A stretch of DNA of 64,000 bases from Nonomuraea polychroma (GTDB lineage Bacteria > Actinomycetota > Actinomycetes > Streptosporangiales > Streptosporangiaceae): positions 7,157,501 to 7,221,500 of the forward strand of contig NZ_SAUN01000001.1 in NCBI RefSeq assembly GCF_004011505.1. The letters are read 5' to 3'. A program made the position numbers and the translations under genes. Numbering within the stretch: the stretch's first letter is position 1; every line of letters starts with the position of its first letter. A model generated the notes under the pieces. It searched no databases. It saw only the letters and a list, made by a program, of their open reading frames with translations, and had not been told where the DNA came from. This document shows, in pieces, positions 34,715-42,170 of the stretch.

Positions 34715-35065
34715 ATGACGATCCAGGAGGCCGCGCAGCGGTCGGGCCTGAGCGCTCACACGCTGCGCTACTACGAGCGGATAGGGCTCATCCACTCCGT
34801 CGGGCGCAACGACAGCGGGCACCGCGACTACGCCGAAGAGGACCTCCGGTGGCTGGACTTCCTCACCAAGCTGCGCACCACCGGCATGCCGATCGCCGAC
34901 ATGTGCCGGTACGCGGAGTTGCGGCGCATGGGCGAGCACACGGCCGACGAGCGCCGGCGGATGCTGGAGCTGCACCGCGAGCGTGTCAGGGCCAGGATCG
35001 CCGAGCTCACCCAGGACCTGAAGGTGCTGGACTACAAGATCGACCTCTACAGGGAGCTGGCATGA
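34715..35065 (+). CDS. MerR-family transcriptional regulator
   Basis: 116 aa. The winged-helix head is canonical (MTIQEAAQRSGLSAHTLRYYERIGLI, then RDYAEEDLRWLDFLTKLRTTGM). A coiled-coil dimer helix follows, with no metal-binding cysteines, so a small-molecule or redox signal is expected. Its stop overlaps the start of the aldo/keto reductase by four bases; this regulator-reductase pair is common in actinomycetes, and the regulator likely activates the shared promoter. Confidence 0.92.
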   Translation: MTIQEAAQRSGLSAHTLRYYERIGLIHSVGRNDSGHRDYAEEDLRWLDFLTKLRTTGMPIADMCRYAELRRMGEHTADERRRMLELHRERVRARIAELTQDLKVLDYKIDLYRELA

Positions 35066-36036
35066 AAAGGCGAATGCTCGGAACAGGCGGACCCCAGGTC
35101 TCCGCGCTCGGCCTCGGTTGCATGGGCATGTCGGAGTTCTACGGGCAGGCCGACGAAGGGGAGTCGATCGCGGTCATCCACCGCGCACTGGATTTGGGCC
35201 TCGATTTCCTGGACACGGCCGACATGTACGGCAGGGGCGCCAACGAGGACCTGGTCGGCCGCGCGATCAAGGACCGCAGGGACGAGGTGGTGCTGGCCAC
35301 CAAGTTCGGCGTCAAGCGCGAGGGTGACAGCCGTTCGATCGAGAACAGCCCGGAGTACATCAGAGCGGCCTGCGACGCCTCGCTGCGGCGGCTCGGGGTG
35401 GAGCACATCGATCTGTACTACATGCACAGGCGCAACCCCGAGGTGCCGATCGAGGACTCGGTCGGCGCCATGGCCGAGCTGGTCGAGCAGGGCAAGGTGC
35501 GTTACCTGGGCCTGTCGGAGGTGAGTGCCGAGACGCTGCGCAAGGCGGCCTCCGTCCACCCGATCGCCGCGCTGCAGAGCGAATACTCCCTGTTCACCAG
35601 GGGTCTGGAGGCGGAGATCCTGCCTGCGGCCAGGGAGCTGGGCACGGCGCTGGTGGCGTACTCGCCGATCAGCCGCGGGCTGCTGACCGGCGCGATGCCG
35701 CGTTCGGAGGAACTGCCCGCGGACGACTTCCGCCGGCACATGCCACGGAACCAGGGTGAGAACGCCGAGCACAACGCCAGGCTCGTGGCGGAGGTGACGA
35801 GGATCGCCGAGGCGGCCGGCATCACCGCGGCGCAACTCTCGCTGGCCTGGCTGCTGGCTCAGAGCGAGGACATCGTGCCGATCCCGGGCACCAAGCGGCT
35901 GAAGTACCTGGAGGAGAACGCCGCCGCCGCCGACATCACGCTGACGCCGGAGCAGCTCGACGAGCTCGCCGCGGCCGTGCCCGCGGACGCCGTGCGCGGC
36001 ACTCGTTACCCGAACATGGCGGAAGTGGAGCGTTAG
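35062..36036 (+). CDS. aldo/keto reductase
   Basis: 324 aa. NADPH-dependent TIM-barrel oxidoreductase with the catalytic tetrad visible: Asp and Tyr in FLDTADMYGRGANEDLVG, Lys in VVLATKFG and His in LYYMHRRNP. The cofactor-binding end is IPGTKRLKYLEENAAA. It reduces aldehydes or ketones in the cytoplasm. Translationally coupled to the MerR gene; its stop overlaps the convergent MEDS gene by four bases. Confidence 0.92.
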   Translation: MKRRMLGTGGPQVSALGLGCMGMSEFYGQADEGESIAVIHRALDLGLDFLDTADMYGRGANEDLVGRAIKDRRDEVVLATKFGVKREGDSRSIENSPEYIRAACDASLRRLGVEHIDLYYMHRRNPEVPIEDSVGAMAELVEQGKVRYLGLSEVSAETLRKAASVHPIAALQSEYSLFTRGLEAEILPAARELGTALVAYSPISRGLLTGAMPRSEELPADDFRRHMPRNQGENAEHNARLVAEVTRIAEAAGITAAQLSLAWLLAQSEDIVPIPGTKRLKYLEENAAAADITLTPEQLDELAAAVPADAVRGTRYPNMAEVER

Positions 36037-36953
36037 GGCGCGTCGAAGTAGGCGCGGATGGTGGTGGCGCCGGCCCGCGTGTGCACGCGTACGAGATCGC
36101 TGAGCAGGTTGACGATGAGCAGGCCGCGCGAGCCCGACTGACGCGGATCGACCGGCCTGCGCCCGGCCAGCGGGTCGGTGATGTGCCCGGCGTCGCTGAT
36201 CTCGCACACCAGCCGGCCGTCCTCCGCCCAGGCCCTGATGGTGCCGGAGCCGCCGCCGTGGTCGAGACTGTTGGCGCCCAGCTCGGCCGCGGCCAGCCGG
36301 ATGTCGTCGAGCCGGTCGCCGGTGAAGCCCATCTTGGCGGCCTGCTGGGCGGCCAGGGCACGCGCGGCCGACAGGTTGGTGTGGTCGAAACGCAGGGACA
36401 GGAACTCCTCCGGCTCCTCCAGCGGCCGGTTGTGCCCCTCGACCACCTGCTCGGGCGCGTAGTCGTCGCTGTGCCACTCCCTGGAGACATCGCGCAGCAC
36501 GGGATGGGTGCGCGCGGCCTCGCGGATGACCTCCGGCTCCAGCCCCACGGTGTCGTACGGGCACAGGATCGTCACGTGCCGGCCCGTGAACGCCATGTTG
36601 ATCAGCGCCTCGTGCTGGGCGCACGCGGGATATTCCGTCTCGCTGCGCCCCGGCCAGATCGGCTCGCCGATGATCCGCACATGCCCGTGGCGGTGCCGGT
36701 CGGCGAAGTCACGCAGGACGGCCGGGATGATCCGCCCGGGGTTGCGCCCGGCGACGGTCATGTCGAGCAGTTTCACGGCGTCGGCGTCGGGGCCCAGCTC
36801 GGCCTCGATCATGGCCAGATTCCTGCCCGGGACCGCGATGGCGACCGGCTCGCCCGCCGCCAGCCCTTCGCGGACGAAAGCCGTGGTCGCAGCCACGTAC
36901 TCCCCGTCGCTCCGGTAGAAGAGCGCAGGGTGTGAGAATGGTTCGGCCAGCAT
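36033..36953 (-). CDS. MEDS-domain / HATPase anti-sigma-type regulator
   Basis: 306 aa. N-terminal MEDS sensory domain (HPALFYRSDGEYVAATTAFV, YPACAQHEALINMAF and TILCPYDTVGLEPEVI). A C-terminal RsbW-type ATPase follows with RLAAAELGANSLDHGGGSG (N box) and CEISDAGHI (G1) and SRGLLIVNLLSDLV. Such proteins are serine kinases that hold sigma factors or phosphorylate STAS antagonists. The STAS-sigma pair at 29.4-30.7 kb is the nearest potential partner. Start at ATG 36953. Confidence 0.85.
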   Translation of the reverse strand: MLAEPFSHPALFYRSDGEYVAATTAFVREGLAAGEPVAIAVPGRNLAMIEAELGPDADAVKLLDMTVAGRNPGRIIPAVLRDFADRHRHGHVRIIGEPIWPGRSETEYPACAQHEALINMAFTGRHVTILCPYDTVGLEPEVIREAARTHPVLRDVSREWHSDDYAPEQVVEGHNRPLEEPEEFLSLRFDHTNLSAARALAAQQAAKMGFTGDRLDDIRLAAAELGANSLDHGGGSGTIRAWAEDGRLVCEISDAGHITDPLAGRRPVDPRQSGSRGLLIVNLLSDLVRVHTRAGATTIRAYFDAP

Positions 36954-36965
36954 CAGGGTTCACGC

Positions 36966-37003
36966 TACCCAACGATGATGACTTCATGGCAATCTGTTGG
37001 GTA
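36966..37003. promoter_or_regulatory. inverted repeat in promoter region
   Basis: TACCCAAC (36966-36973) and GTTGGGTA (36996-37003) are perfect 8-base arms 22 bases apart. They lie 12 bases upstream of the MEDS gene start and just ahead of a possible small ORF on the other strand. Either a repressor site spanning two turns or the ends of a hairpin. Confidence 0.4.
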
Positions 37004-37014
37004 CGTATCACGGT

Positions 37015-37125
37015 GTGAAGAGAGTCCAGGTCATCCGCCGTCCCCGTCCCCAACGCCGGCTGCGCTACCTCGATCTCCACTACCTCGATCTGCGCACCCC
37101 TTCCGGCCGGCCGCTCCCGTTCTGA
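37015..37125 (+). CDS. possible 36-aa basic peptide with YLDL repeats
   Basis: GTG at 37015, TGA at 37123-37125. The product is MKRVQVIRRPRPQRRLRY followed by two YLDL-type units (YLDLHYLDL) and a proline-rich end. The two units come from a 12-base direct repeat CTACCTCGATCT. No clear ribosome site precedes it. Composition and repeat are peptide-like but the call is weak; it could be a leader for the DUF1707 gene at 37150. Confidence 0.25.
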   Translation: MKRVQVIRRPRPQRRLRYLDLHYLDLRTPSGRPLPF

Positions 37126-37149
37126 CCGTGGCGAATCTATGCTCATGGC

Positions 37150-37701
37150 ATGTCGGAATTGCAGATGCGGGTCTCCGACGACGATCGTGAGCGCACGACA
37201 CTCCGCTTGCAACACGCGTTCACCGAGGGCCGTCTCACCCAGTTGGAGCTCGAGGACCGGCTCGAGCTCGCGTTGACCGCGAAGACCTACGGCGACCTGC
37301 TCGACCTGATCACCGATCTCCCGGACGAGCAGCCTTCTGTCGATGACGTGATCGAGCTGGAAGCCACGCACGGCAACCTCAAACGCTCCGGCGACTGGGC
37401 GGTGCCGCGGCGGCTGCGGGTGTCGAGCAAGTACGGCAGCGTCGAGCTCGACTTCTCGGAGGCGGTCGTCACCCATCCGGTCGTGGACGTCGAGCTGGAC
37501 CTCACCTACGGATCCGCCAAGATCATCTTGCCGGACGGCGGGGTCGCGAACGTGGACGGGTTCCACAGCGACTACAGCAACCCGAAGAGCGCCGTGCCGA
37601 GCCGCCCCCGCCCCGGCGTCCTCCACGTGGTCGTCACCGGCAGGTCGAAGTACGGCGGGCTCGTCGTGCGCTATCCGCGCAAGCGCTGGTTCGCCCACTG
37701 A
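37150..37701 (+). CDS. DUF1707 (SHOCT-like) domain protein
   Basis: 183 aa. The N-terminal DUF1707 helix pair is distinctive: MRVSDDDRERTTLRLQHAFTEGRLTQLELEDRLELALTAKTYGDL. The C-terminal half is a right-handed beta-like stretch (LRVSSKYGSVELDFSEAVVTHPVVDVELDLTYGSAKIIL) typical of the cell-wall-active-antibiotic-response fold. No signal peptide or membrane helix, so cytoplasmic or peripheral. Function not established for the family. Confidence 0.85.
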   Translation: MSELQMRVSDDDRERTTLRLQHAFTEGRLTQLELEDRLELALTAKTYGDLLDLITDLPDEQPSVDDVIELEATHGNLKRSGDWAVPRRLRVSSKYGSVELDFSEAVVTHPVVDVELDLTYGSAKIILPDGGVANVDGFHSDYSNPKSAVPSRPRPGVLHVVVTGRSKYGGLVVRYPRKRWFAH

Positions 37702-37785
37702 TGGCGACCTGCCCGCTTTACATCGGCTTGATACCGATGGTGTTACTGGGGTGCAAGTGGGGATTAAGTGCGGACCCATAATGTT

Positions 37786-37812
37786 CCCTTCGTTCGCTAA
37801 ACCTACGAAGGG
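37786..37812 (+). promoter_or_regulatory. hairpin covering the SD of the lipoprotein gene
   Basis: CCCTTCGT (37786-37793) and ACGAAGGG (37805-37812) are perfect 8-base arms with an 11-base loop. The right arm contains GAAGGG, the probable ribosome site of the lipoprotein starting at 37821. A CATAAT -10-like box at 37778-37783 would start the transcript at or inside the left arm. Confidence 0.4.
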
Positions 37813-37820
37813 CACTGGAA

Positions 37821-38198
37821 ATGACACCCCCTCGCCGTCGCCTGGCCGTCGCGGCCGCGACGCTGACTCTTGCCGTCCTCACCACGACGGGCTGTGGTGC
37901 TCTGGGGCAGGCCGTTGACTGCAACACCGCCGCCAACGAGGCCACCAAGATCATGACCGACTGGAGCTCGGAGGTCACCAAGAACGCCACCGACACCAAG
38001 GCCGTCGGGGAGGCCTCCAAGACGGCGGCGGACAAGACCAAGGAGCTCGCCGGCAAGTACGACGGCGACGTCGCCGCCGCGCTGAACGACCTCGCCGCCG
38101 GCTTCCAGACCATGGAGAAGGGCGACCTGAACGGGGTCACGGAGTTCACCGGCAAGATGAACGGGTTCGCGCAGAAGATCACCGCGGCCTGCTCCTGA
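37821..38198 (+). CDS. small lipoprotein, 125 aa
   Basis: Signal peptide MTPPRRRLAVAAATLTLAVL with lipobox TTGC (residues 22-25), then a mature domain of about 100 residues made of amphipathic helices rich in Lys, Asp, Thr and Ala (SKTAADKTKELAGKYDGDVAAALNDL). The spacing suggests an antiparallel helical bundle like small surface lipoproteins of unknown role. The mature part has two further cysteines (VDCN and the terminal AACS) that may form a disulfide. Confidence 0.75.
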   Translation: MTPPRRRLAVAAATLTLAVLTTTGCGALGQAVDCNTAANEATKIMTDWSSEVTKNATDTKAVGEASKTAADKTKELAGKYDGDVAAALNDLAAGFQTMEKGDLNGVTEFTGKMNGFAQKITAACS

Positions 38199-38271
38199 TA
38201 ATGGGGCCCGCGGTCGCCGCTCCGCCTGTGGGGGGCAGGTCGGTGCGGCGGCCGCGCCACATTCGTATGGA

Positions 38272-39762
38272 TTGGTTCTAGTCTTGTCGCCCGTGACGGG
38301 TGACACGCTTGCGGCGCGCGCGGGGGCAGGCGCCGCTGCCGCCTCATGGAGAGTCCGGCTCACCGGTCACCGCCTGCGGGTGGGCGCGATCGCGCTCCTC
38401 GCCGCGGTGGCCTATGCCGTGCTCGGGCTGGTCAAACTGGCGTCCTTCCGGGCGAGCACGTTCGACCTGGTGATCATGGACCAGACGGTCCGGAACTATG
38501 CCGCCTTCCGGCCGCCGTACGTCCCGGTGCTCGGCATGTTCCACGGGCGTGGCATGGCCTATGTCCAGCTCGCCGACCACTTCTCCCCCATCTACGCGCT
38601 GCTCGCGCCGCTGTACTGGATCCACGACGGGCCGCAGACGCTGATCGTGGCGCAGGCGGCGCTGTTCGCGGCCGCGATCCCGTTCCTGTGGCGCTACACC
38701 AGGCGCGTGCTGGGCGTGGTGCCCGCTTATCTGGTCTCCGTGGCGTACGCGCTGTCGTGGCCGGTGGCGCAGGCGGTCGTGTTCGACGTGCACGAGGTCA
38801 TGTTCGTGCCCCTGCTCACCGCGATCATGATCGAGCGTTACCACGCCGGGCGCATGCTGCCGGCGTTCCTGGCGATGATGGGGCTGCTCCTCGTCAAGGA
38901 GGACATGGGCCTCATGGTGGCGGGCTTCGGCCTGTGCCTGATCGTCATGGGCGAGCGATGGCGGGGCGCCCTGTGCGCGGTGTTCGGCATCGGAGCCGTG
39001 CTGCTGGTCCGCGGCCTGGTGACCTCGGTCTTCGGCGGCAACGCCAAGGACTTCTGGGCCTACGGGCACCTCGGGAGCGACATTCCCGGGGCGGTGCTGG
39101 GGATCATGCGTGATCCGCTCGCCGCCCTGTTGCTGCCGTTCAGCGAGGAGGCCAAGGTCGACGCGCTGTTCCTGCTGGCGTGGCCGACGCTCATGTTGTG
39201 CCTGCTCTCGCCACTGTCGCTGGCGGCGCTGCCGCACGTGCTCGAACGGATGTTGTCCGACCGCGTCCAGTGGTGGCAGGCCGACTTCCAGTACAACGCC
39301 TTCACCGTGGTGATCCTCTTCTGCGCCGGCGTGGACGGGGCGGCCAGGCTGCTGCGGTGGTACGAACGCTCCGACGACACCGCGCTCAAGCTGGCCTGGT
39401 CCGCGGCTGTCTGCGCGGTCGCGCTCACGCTGGTCCCCAAGTTCGCCTTCGACCAGCTCTACCATCCGGCCTTCTACAAGGGCGACCTCAAGGCGGCCGC
39501 CGCGGCGGAGGCGGTGAGCAAGGTCCCCTCGGGCGTCACCGTCGAGGCCGTCAACTCGGTCGGCCCGGCGCTGACCTCGCGCGCCACCGTGCTGCTGTGG
39601 TCGCCCACCCCGCGCGGCGCGCCGTGGGTGGTGGCCGACACCTTCCGCTGGGAGTACCCCTTCGGCTCGCTCGAGGATCAGCTCGCCAAAGTCAACGAGC
39701 TGCAGGGGCAGGGGTACGTGAAGGTGTTCGAGCGCGACGGTTACGTGGTCCTGCGCCGCTGA
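38272..39762 (+). CDS. DUF2079 multi-spanning membrane protein
   Basis: About 496 aa with roughly ten membrane helices. The signature near the N terminus FDLVIMDQTVRNYAAF followed by LADHFSPIYALLAPLYW is the DUF2079 hallmark, resembling the first loop of GT-C glycosyltransferases with an acidic residue after helix 1. The C-terminal soluble part has PLWSPTPRGAPWVVADT-like sequence. Start is uncertain: TTG at 38272 or GTG at 38293, both before the first helix. Possibly a polyprenyl-phosphate-sugar-dependent transferase; inference. Confidence 0.75.
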   Translation: MVLVLSPVTGDTLAARAGAGAAAASWRVRLTGHRLRVGAIALLAAVAYAVLGLVKLASFRASTFDLVIMDQTVRNYAAFRPPYVPVLGMFHGRGMAYVQLADHFSPIYALLAPLYWIHDGPQTLIVAQAALFAAAIPFLWRYTRRVLGVVPAYLVSVAYALSWPVAQAVVFDVHEVMFVPLLTAIMIERYHAGRMLPAFLAMMGLLLVKEDMGLMVAGFGLCLIVMGERWRGALCAVFGIGAVLLVRGLVTSVFGGNAKDFWAYGHLGSDIPGAVLGIMRDPLAALLLPFSEEAKVDALFLLAWPTLMLCLLSPLSLAALPHVLERMLSDRVQWWQADFQYNAFTVVILFCAGVDGAARLLRWYERSDDTALKLAWSAAVCAVALTLVPKFAFDQLYHPAFYKGDLKAAAAAEAVSKVPSGVTVEAVNSVGPALTSRATVLLWSPTPRGAPWVVADTFRWEYPFGSLEDQLAKVNELQGQGYVKVFERDGYVVLRR

Positions 39763-39818
39763 GTGTCGATTCCCGCTCCTTTCGTTCGACGCGTTGACGA
39801 GACGAGAGGAGCTTTCGA

Positions 39819-40078
39819 TGACGACGTACGCGAACCCCTGGACCTGATGACCCGTGCGCTGGAGCAGGCCGGCGCCCTGATTGCCGCGATCAAGCCCGAG
39901 CAGGCGGGCGACCCGACGCCGTGCGCGTCCTGGGACGTGCGGGCGCTGGTCGCGTGCCCGCGCACTGGGCGGTCGGGCAGCAGATCACCGAGCTGGCCAT
40001 GCACTCCTGGGACCTCGCCCGGGCCACGGGACAGCCGATCGACCTGGACCCCGGGCTGGGCGAGATCGCCCTGGCGTG
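39819..40078 (+). pseudogene. maleylpyruvate isomerase/TIGR03086-like gene remnant
   Basis: Two pieces of a DinB-like mycothiol-dependent metal-binding family protein survive in different frames. The N-terminal helix with its W is LDLMTRALEQAGALIAAIKP then TPCASWDVRALV. A later piece HWAVGQQITELAMHSWDLARATGQ ends at a TGA at 40076-40078. The central part is missing and the ATG at 39819 reads into a stop after nine codons. The gene has therefore lost an internal segment and its frame. Confidence 0.7.
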
Positions 40079-40131
40079 AGGGCGGCCGCGACCCCCGGTG
40101 GGCGCCACGGCGGTGACCCGAGCGGTGCGAG

Positions 40132-40149
40132 CCCCGGTGGGCGCCGGGG
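40132..40149 (-). terminator. hairpin at the end of the GT4 gene
   Basis: CCCCGG (40132-40137) and CCGGGG (40144-40149) flank a 6-base loop, immediately after the GT4 stop codon. The 14-base string CCCCGGTGGGCGCC also occurs directly repeated at 40093-40106. No T tract. Confidence 0.45.
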
Positions 40150-40150
40150 T

Positions 40151-41278
40151 CTAGTGCGGGGCGCGGGCCTGCTCGTAGGCGCGGTCGAACCCCTCCAGCA
40201 CCGTCGGCCACGAGCCGGCCGCCGGCGGCGTGGCCCGATTGTGCTCGGCGATGGACGCGCGCAGGCCGGCATCGACGCACAACCGGGCCACCGCGCGGGC
40301 CAGGTCGCCGAGGGTGCGCCCGAGCAGCCCCTCGACGCCGTCCTTGACGAAGTCGGCGACGCCGCTCTGCGCCCTGGCCACCACCGGCACCCCCGCCGCC
40401 CGGGCCTCCAGCGCGGCAATGCCGAACGACTCGCGTGGCGCCGGCGCCACGAAGACGTCGGCCGACTCCAGGACCTTCGCGATCTGCTCCCTGGTGTGGC
40501 GGCCCGGCAGAGACACCCAGTCGCTCATGCCGTGCCTGGCCACGAACCGCTCCATCTGCCCGCGAGCGGGCCCGTCGCCGACGATCGTGGCCCGCATGGG
40601 GATCCGGGCAGGCACCCCGGCCCGCGCGGCTCTCAGGAGCCTCAGCAGGCGCACGGGCTGCTTGCGTGGCGCGAGCCGGCCCACCGCCACGACGTGCACC
40701 TCCCGAGCTCCGTCACGCCCGTCCGGCGTGACGGAGCTCGGGGAGCTCGCCCGCGACGGCGCCCAGCCGGACAGGTCGAGGCCGTTGGAGACCACGCGTA
40801 CCGGCACACCCGGCCCGGCCACCGCGCGGATGGGCGCCGCGGCGGCGTTGCTGACCGTGGTGGCCACCAGGCCCCAGCGCTGCCAGCCGAACACCAGCCG
40901 CAGCAGCCGGTAGATCCCGCGCGTGACCGGATCCCACATGCTGTGCACGGTCACCACGCACGGCGTCCCCGCCCGCACCGCGGCCCGCACCCCCATCCAG
41001 GCGAACGGCGAGACCGCCCCCGTGTGCACGTGCACCACATCCGGACGCGACGAGGTGATCCACCGCGTGAGATGACCCACACCGAACGGGTGAACCGGCA
41101 GGTCGAACGGCATCCTGGCGACGAACCTGCGCACGCCGGGCAGCGGCTCGCCCTTGGTCGCCGTGGCCACCGCCACCTCGTGGCCGGCCGCCCGCTGCAT
41201 GCGCACGAGATCGGCCACCTGGACCTCGATCCCCCCGAGTCGCGGCAGGTAACAGTCACTCACGTGAAAGATCCGCAC
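40151..41278 (-). CDS. GT4-family glycosyltransferase
   Basis: About 375 aa from the GTG at 41278; another GTG at 41311 would overlap the divergent gene. GT-B fold: N-terminal acceptor domain (RIFHVSDCYLPRLGGIEVQVADL, DVVHVHTG) and C-terminal nucleotide-sugar domain (VHVVAVGRLAPRKQP, VSLPGRH, then VFVAPAPRESFGIAALEARAAGVPVVA with the retaining-enzyme E-x7-E). It transfers a sugar to a lipid or glycan at the membrane face. The linker between domains contains an 18-base-arm palindrome (separate entry). Divergent from the PIG-L gene. Confidence 0.87.
   Translation of the reverse strand: MRIFHVSDCYLPRLGGIEVQVADLVRMQRAAGHEVAVATATKGEPLPGVRRFVARMPFDLPVHPFGVGHLTRWITSSRPDVVHVHTGAVSPFAWMGVRAAVRAGTPCVVTVHSMWDPVTRGIYRLLRLVFGWQRWGLVATTVSNAAAAPIRAVAGPGVPVRVVSNGLDLSGWAPSRASSPSSVTPDGRDGAREVHVVAVGRLAPRKQPVRLLRLLRAARAGVPARIPMRATIVGDGPARGQMERFVARHGMSDWVSLPGRHTREQIAKVLESADVFVAPAPRESFGIAALEARAAGVPVVARAQSGVADFVKDGVEGLLGRTLGDLARAVARLCVDAGLRASIAEHNRATPPAAGSWPTVLEGFDRAYEQARAPH
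40702..40742. repeat. perfect 18-bp-arm palindrome inside the GT4 gene
   Basis: CCCGAGCTCCGTCACGCC (40702-40719) and its exact complement (40725-40742) flank the loop CGTCC. It encodes, on the minus strand, the stretch SPSSVTPDGRDGARE in the linker between the two GT4 domains. It reads like an in-frame inserted palindromic element tolerated in a surface loop. Confidence 0.75.
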
Positions 41279-41282
41279 CCCT

Positions 41283-41298
41283 CCCAGACTAATCTGGG
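41283..41298. promoter_or_regulatory. palindromic shared -10 for two divergent leaderless genes
   Basis: CCCAGA-CTAA-TCTGGG sits between GTG starts at 41278 (minus) and 41302 (plus). It yields a -10-like TAATCT on the plus strand and TAGTCT on the minus strand, each ending about 7 bases before its GTG. That is the spacing expected for leaderless transcripts. Alternatively a repressor site. Confidence 0.5.
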
Positions 41299-41301
41299 CG
41301 T

Positions 41302-42120
41302 GTGCCTCCACGTACCGCTGTGTTCTTCCATGCCCACCCCGACGACGAGGCCCTGCTGACGGCAGGCACCATGGCGATGCTCGCGGCCGAGGGGCACCGC
41401 GTGGTGCTCGTGGTGGCCACCGCGGGCGAGCGCGGCCTGGCCGAGATGGAGCCGGGCGAGGAGCTGGGCGAGACCAGGATGAAGGAGCTCTACACGTCGG
41501 CCGCGGTGCTGGGCTGCGCCCGCGTCGAGTGCCTCGGCTACGGCGACTCGGGGCTGAGCCCCAAGGGCGGCAGCGCGGACGAGCGGCCCGACAACGCCTT
41601 CATCGACGCCGACAGCGAAGAGGCGGCCAAGGCGCTGGCCGCGATCCTCCAGGAGGAGCGGGCCGACCTGCTGGCGATCTACGACCCGGCCGGCGGCTAC
41701 GGGCATCCCGACCACGTGCAGGTCCACCGGGTGGGCAAGCGGGCCGCGCAGATCGCCGGCACGGAGATCGTGCTGGAGGCGACGGTCAACCGGGATCCGC
41801 TGGTGCGGCTGCTGAAGCTGGCGAGCCGGTTCTACACGTTCCCGCCCGAGTTCGACGTGCGCACGTTCGAGAGCGCGTACTCGCCGGGCGAGTCCATCAC
41901 CCATCGCGTCAACGTCAGGAAATACACGAAACAGAAGCGGGCTTCCATGGCCGCGCACGCCTCCCAGGCCAGCGGCGGCGACAGCGACCGCACGCTCGCC
42001 GTCCTGCTGAAGGTCCCGCGCCCGCTCTACCGCTTCGTCTTCGGCACCGAGTGGTACGTTCGCCGCGGCCTTCCCGAGGGGACCCGGCTGCGACATCCTT
42101 TCGAGCAGTGGCCCAAGTAA
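41302..42120 (+). CDS. PIG-L family deacetylase
   Basis: 272 aa from GTG 41302. The zinc site motifs FFHAHPDDEALLTAGTMAML and GGYGHPDHVQVHRVG (AHPDD and HPDH) define the LmbE/PIG-L fold. Members remove N-acetyl from sugar conjugates such as GlcNAc-inositol, mycothiol intermediates or glycolipids. Next to a GT4 gene the pair could transfer then deacetylate a sugar; the sequences are not close enough to MshA/MshB to call mycothiol synthesis. The following membrane protein starts 50 bases after the stop (or overlaps it if an upstream GTG is used). Confidence 0.88.
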   Translation: MPPRTAVFFHAHPDDEALLTAGTMAMLAAEGHRVVLVVATAGERGLAEMEPGEELGETRMKELYTSAAVLGCARVECLGYGDSGLSPKGGSADERPDNAFIDADSEEAAKALAAILQEERADLLAIYDPAGGYGHPDHVQVHRVGKRAAQIAGTEIVLEATVNRDPLVRLLKLASRFYTFPPEFDVRTFESAYSPGESITHRVNVRKYTKQKRASMAAHASQASGGDSDRTLAVLLKVPRPLYRFVFGTEWYVRRGLPEGTRLRHPFEQWPK

Positions 42121-42170
42121 TACTTCCGGACGAAGAGACCGCCCGCCGTGACCCGGCAGACTGGACTCCG

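Noticed and set aside
40151..42120. MshA/MshB mycothiol pathway genes
   Set aside because: The GT4 and PIG-L proteins have only family-level motifs, and the GT4 lacks MshA-typical N-terminal sequence.
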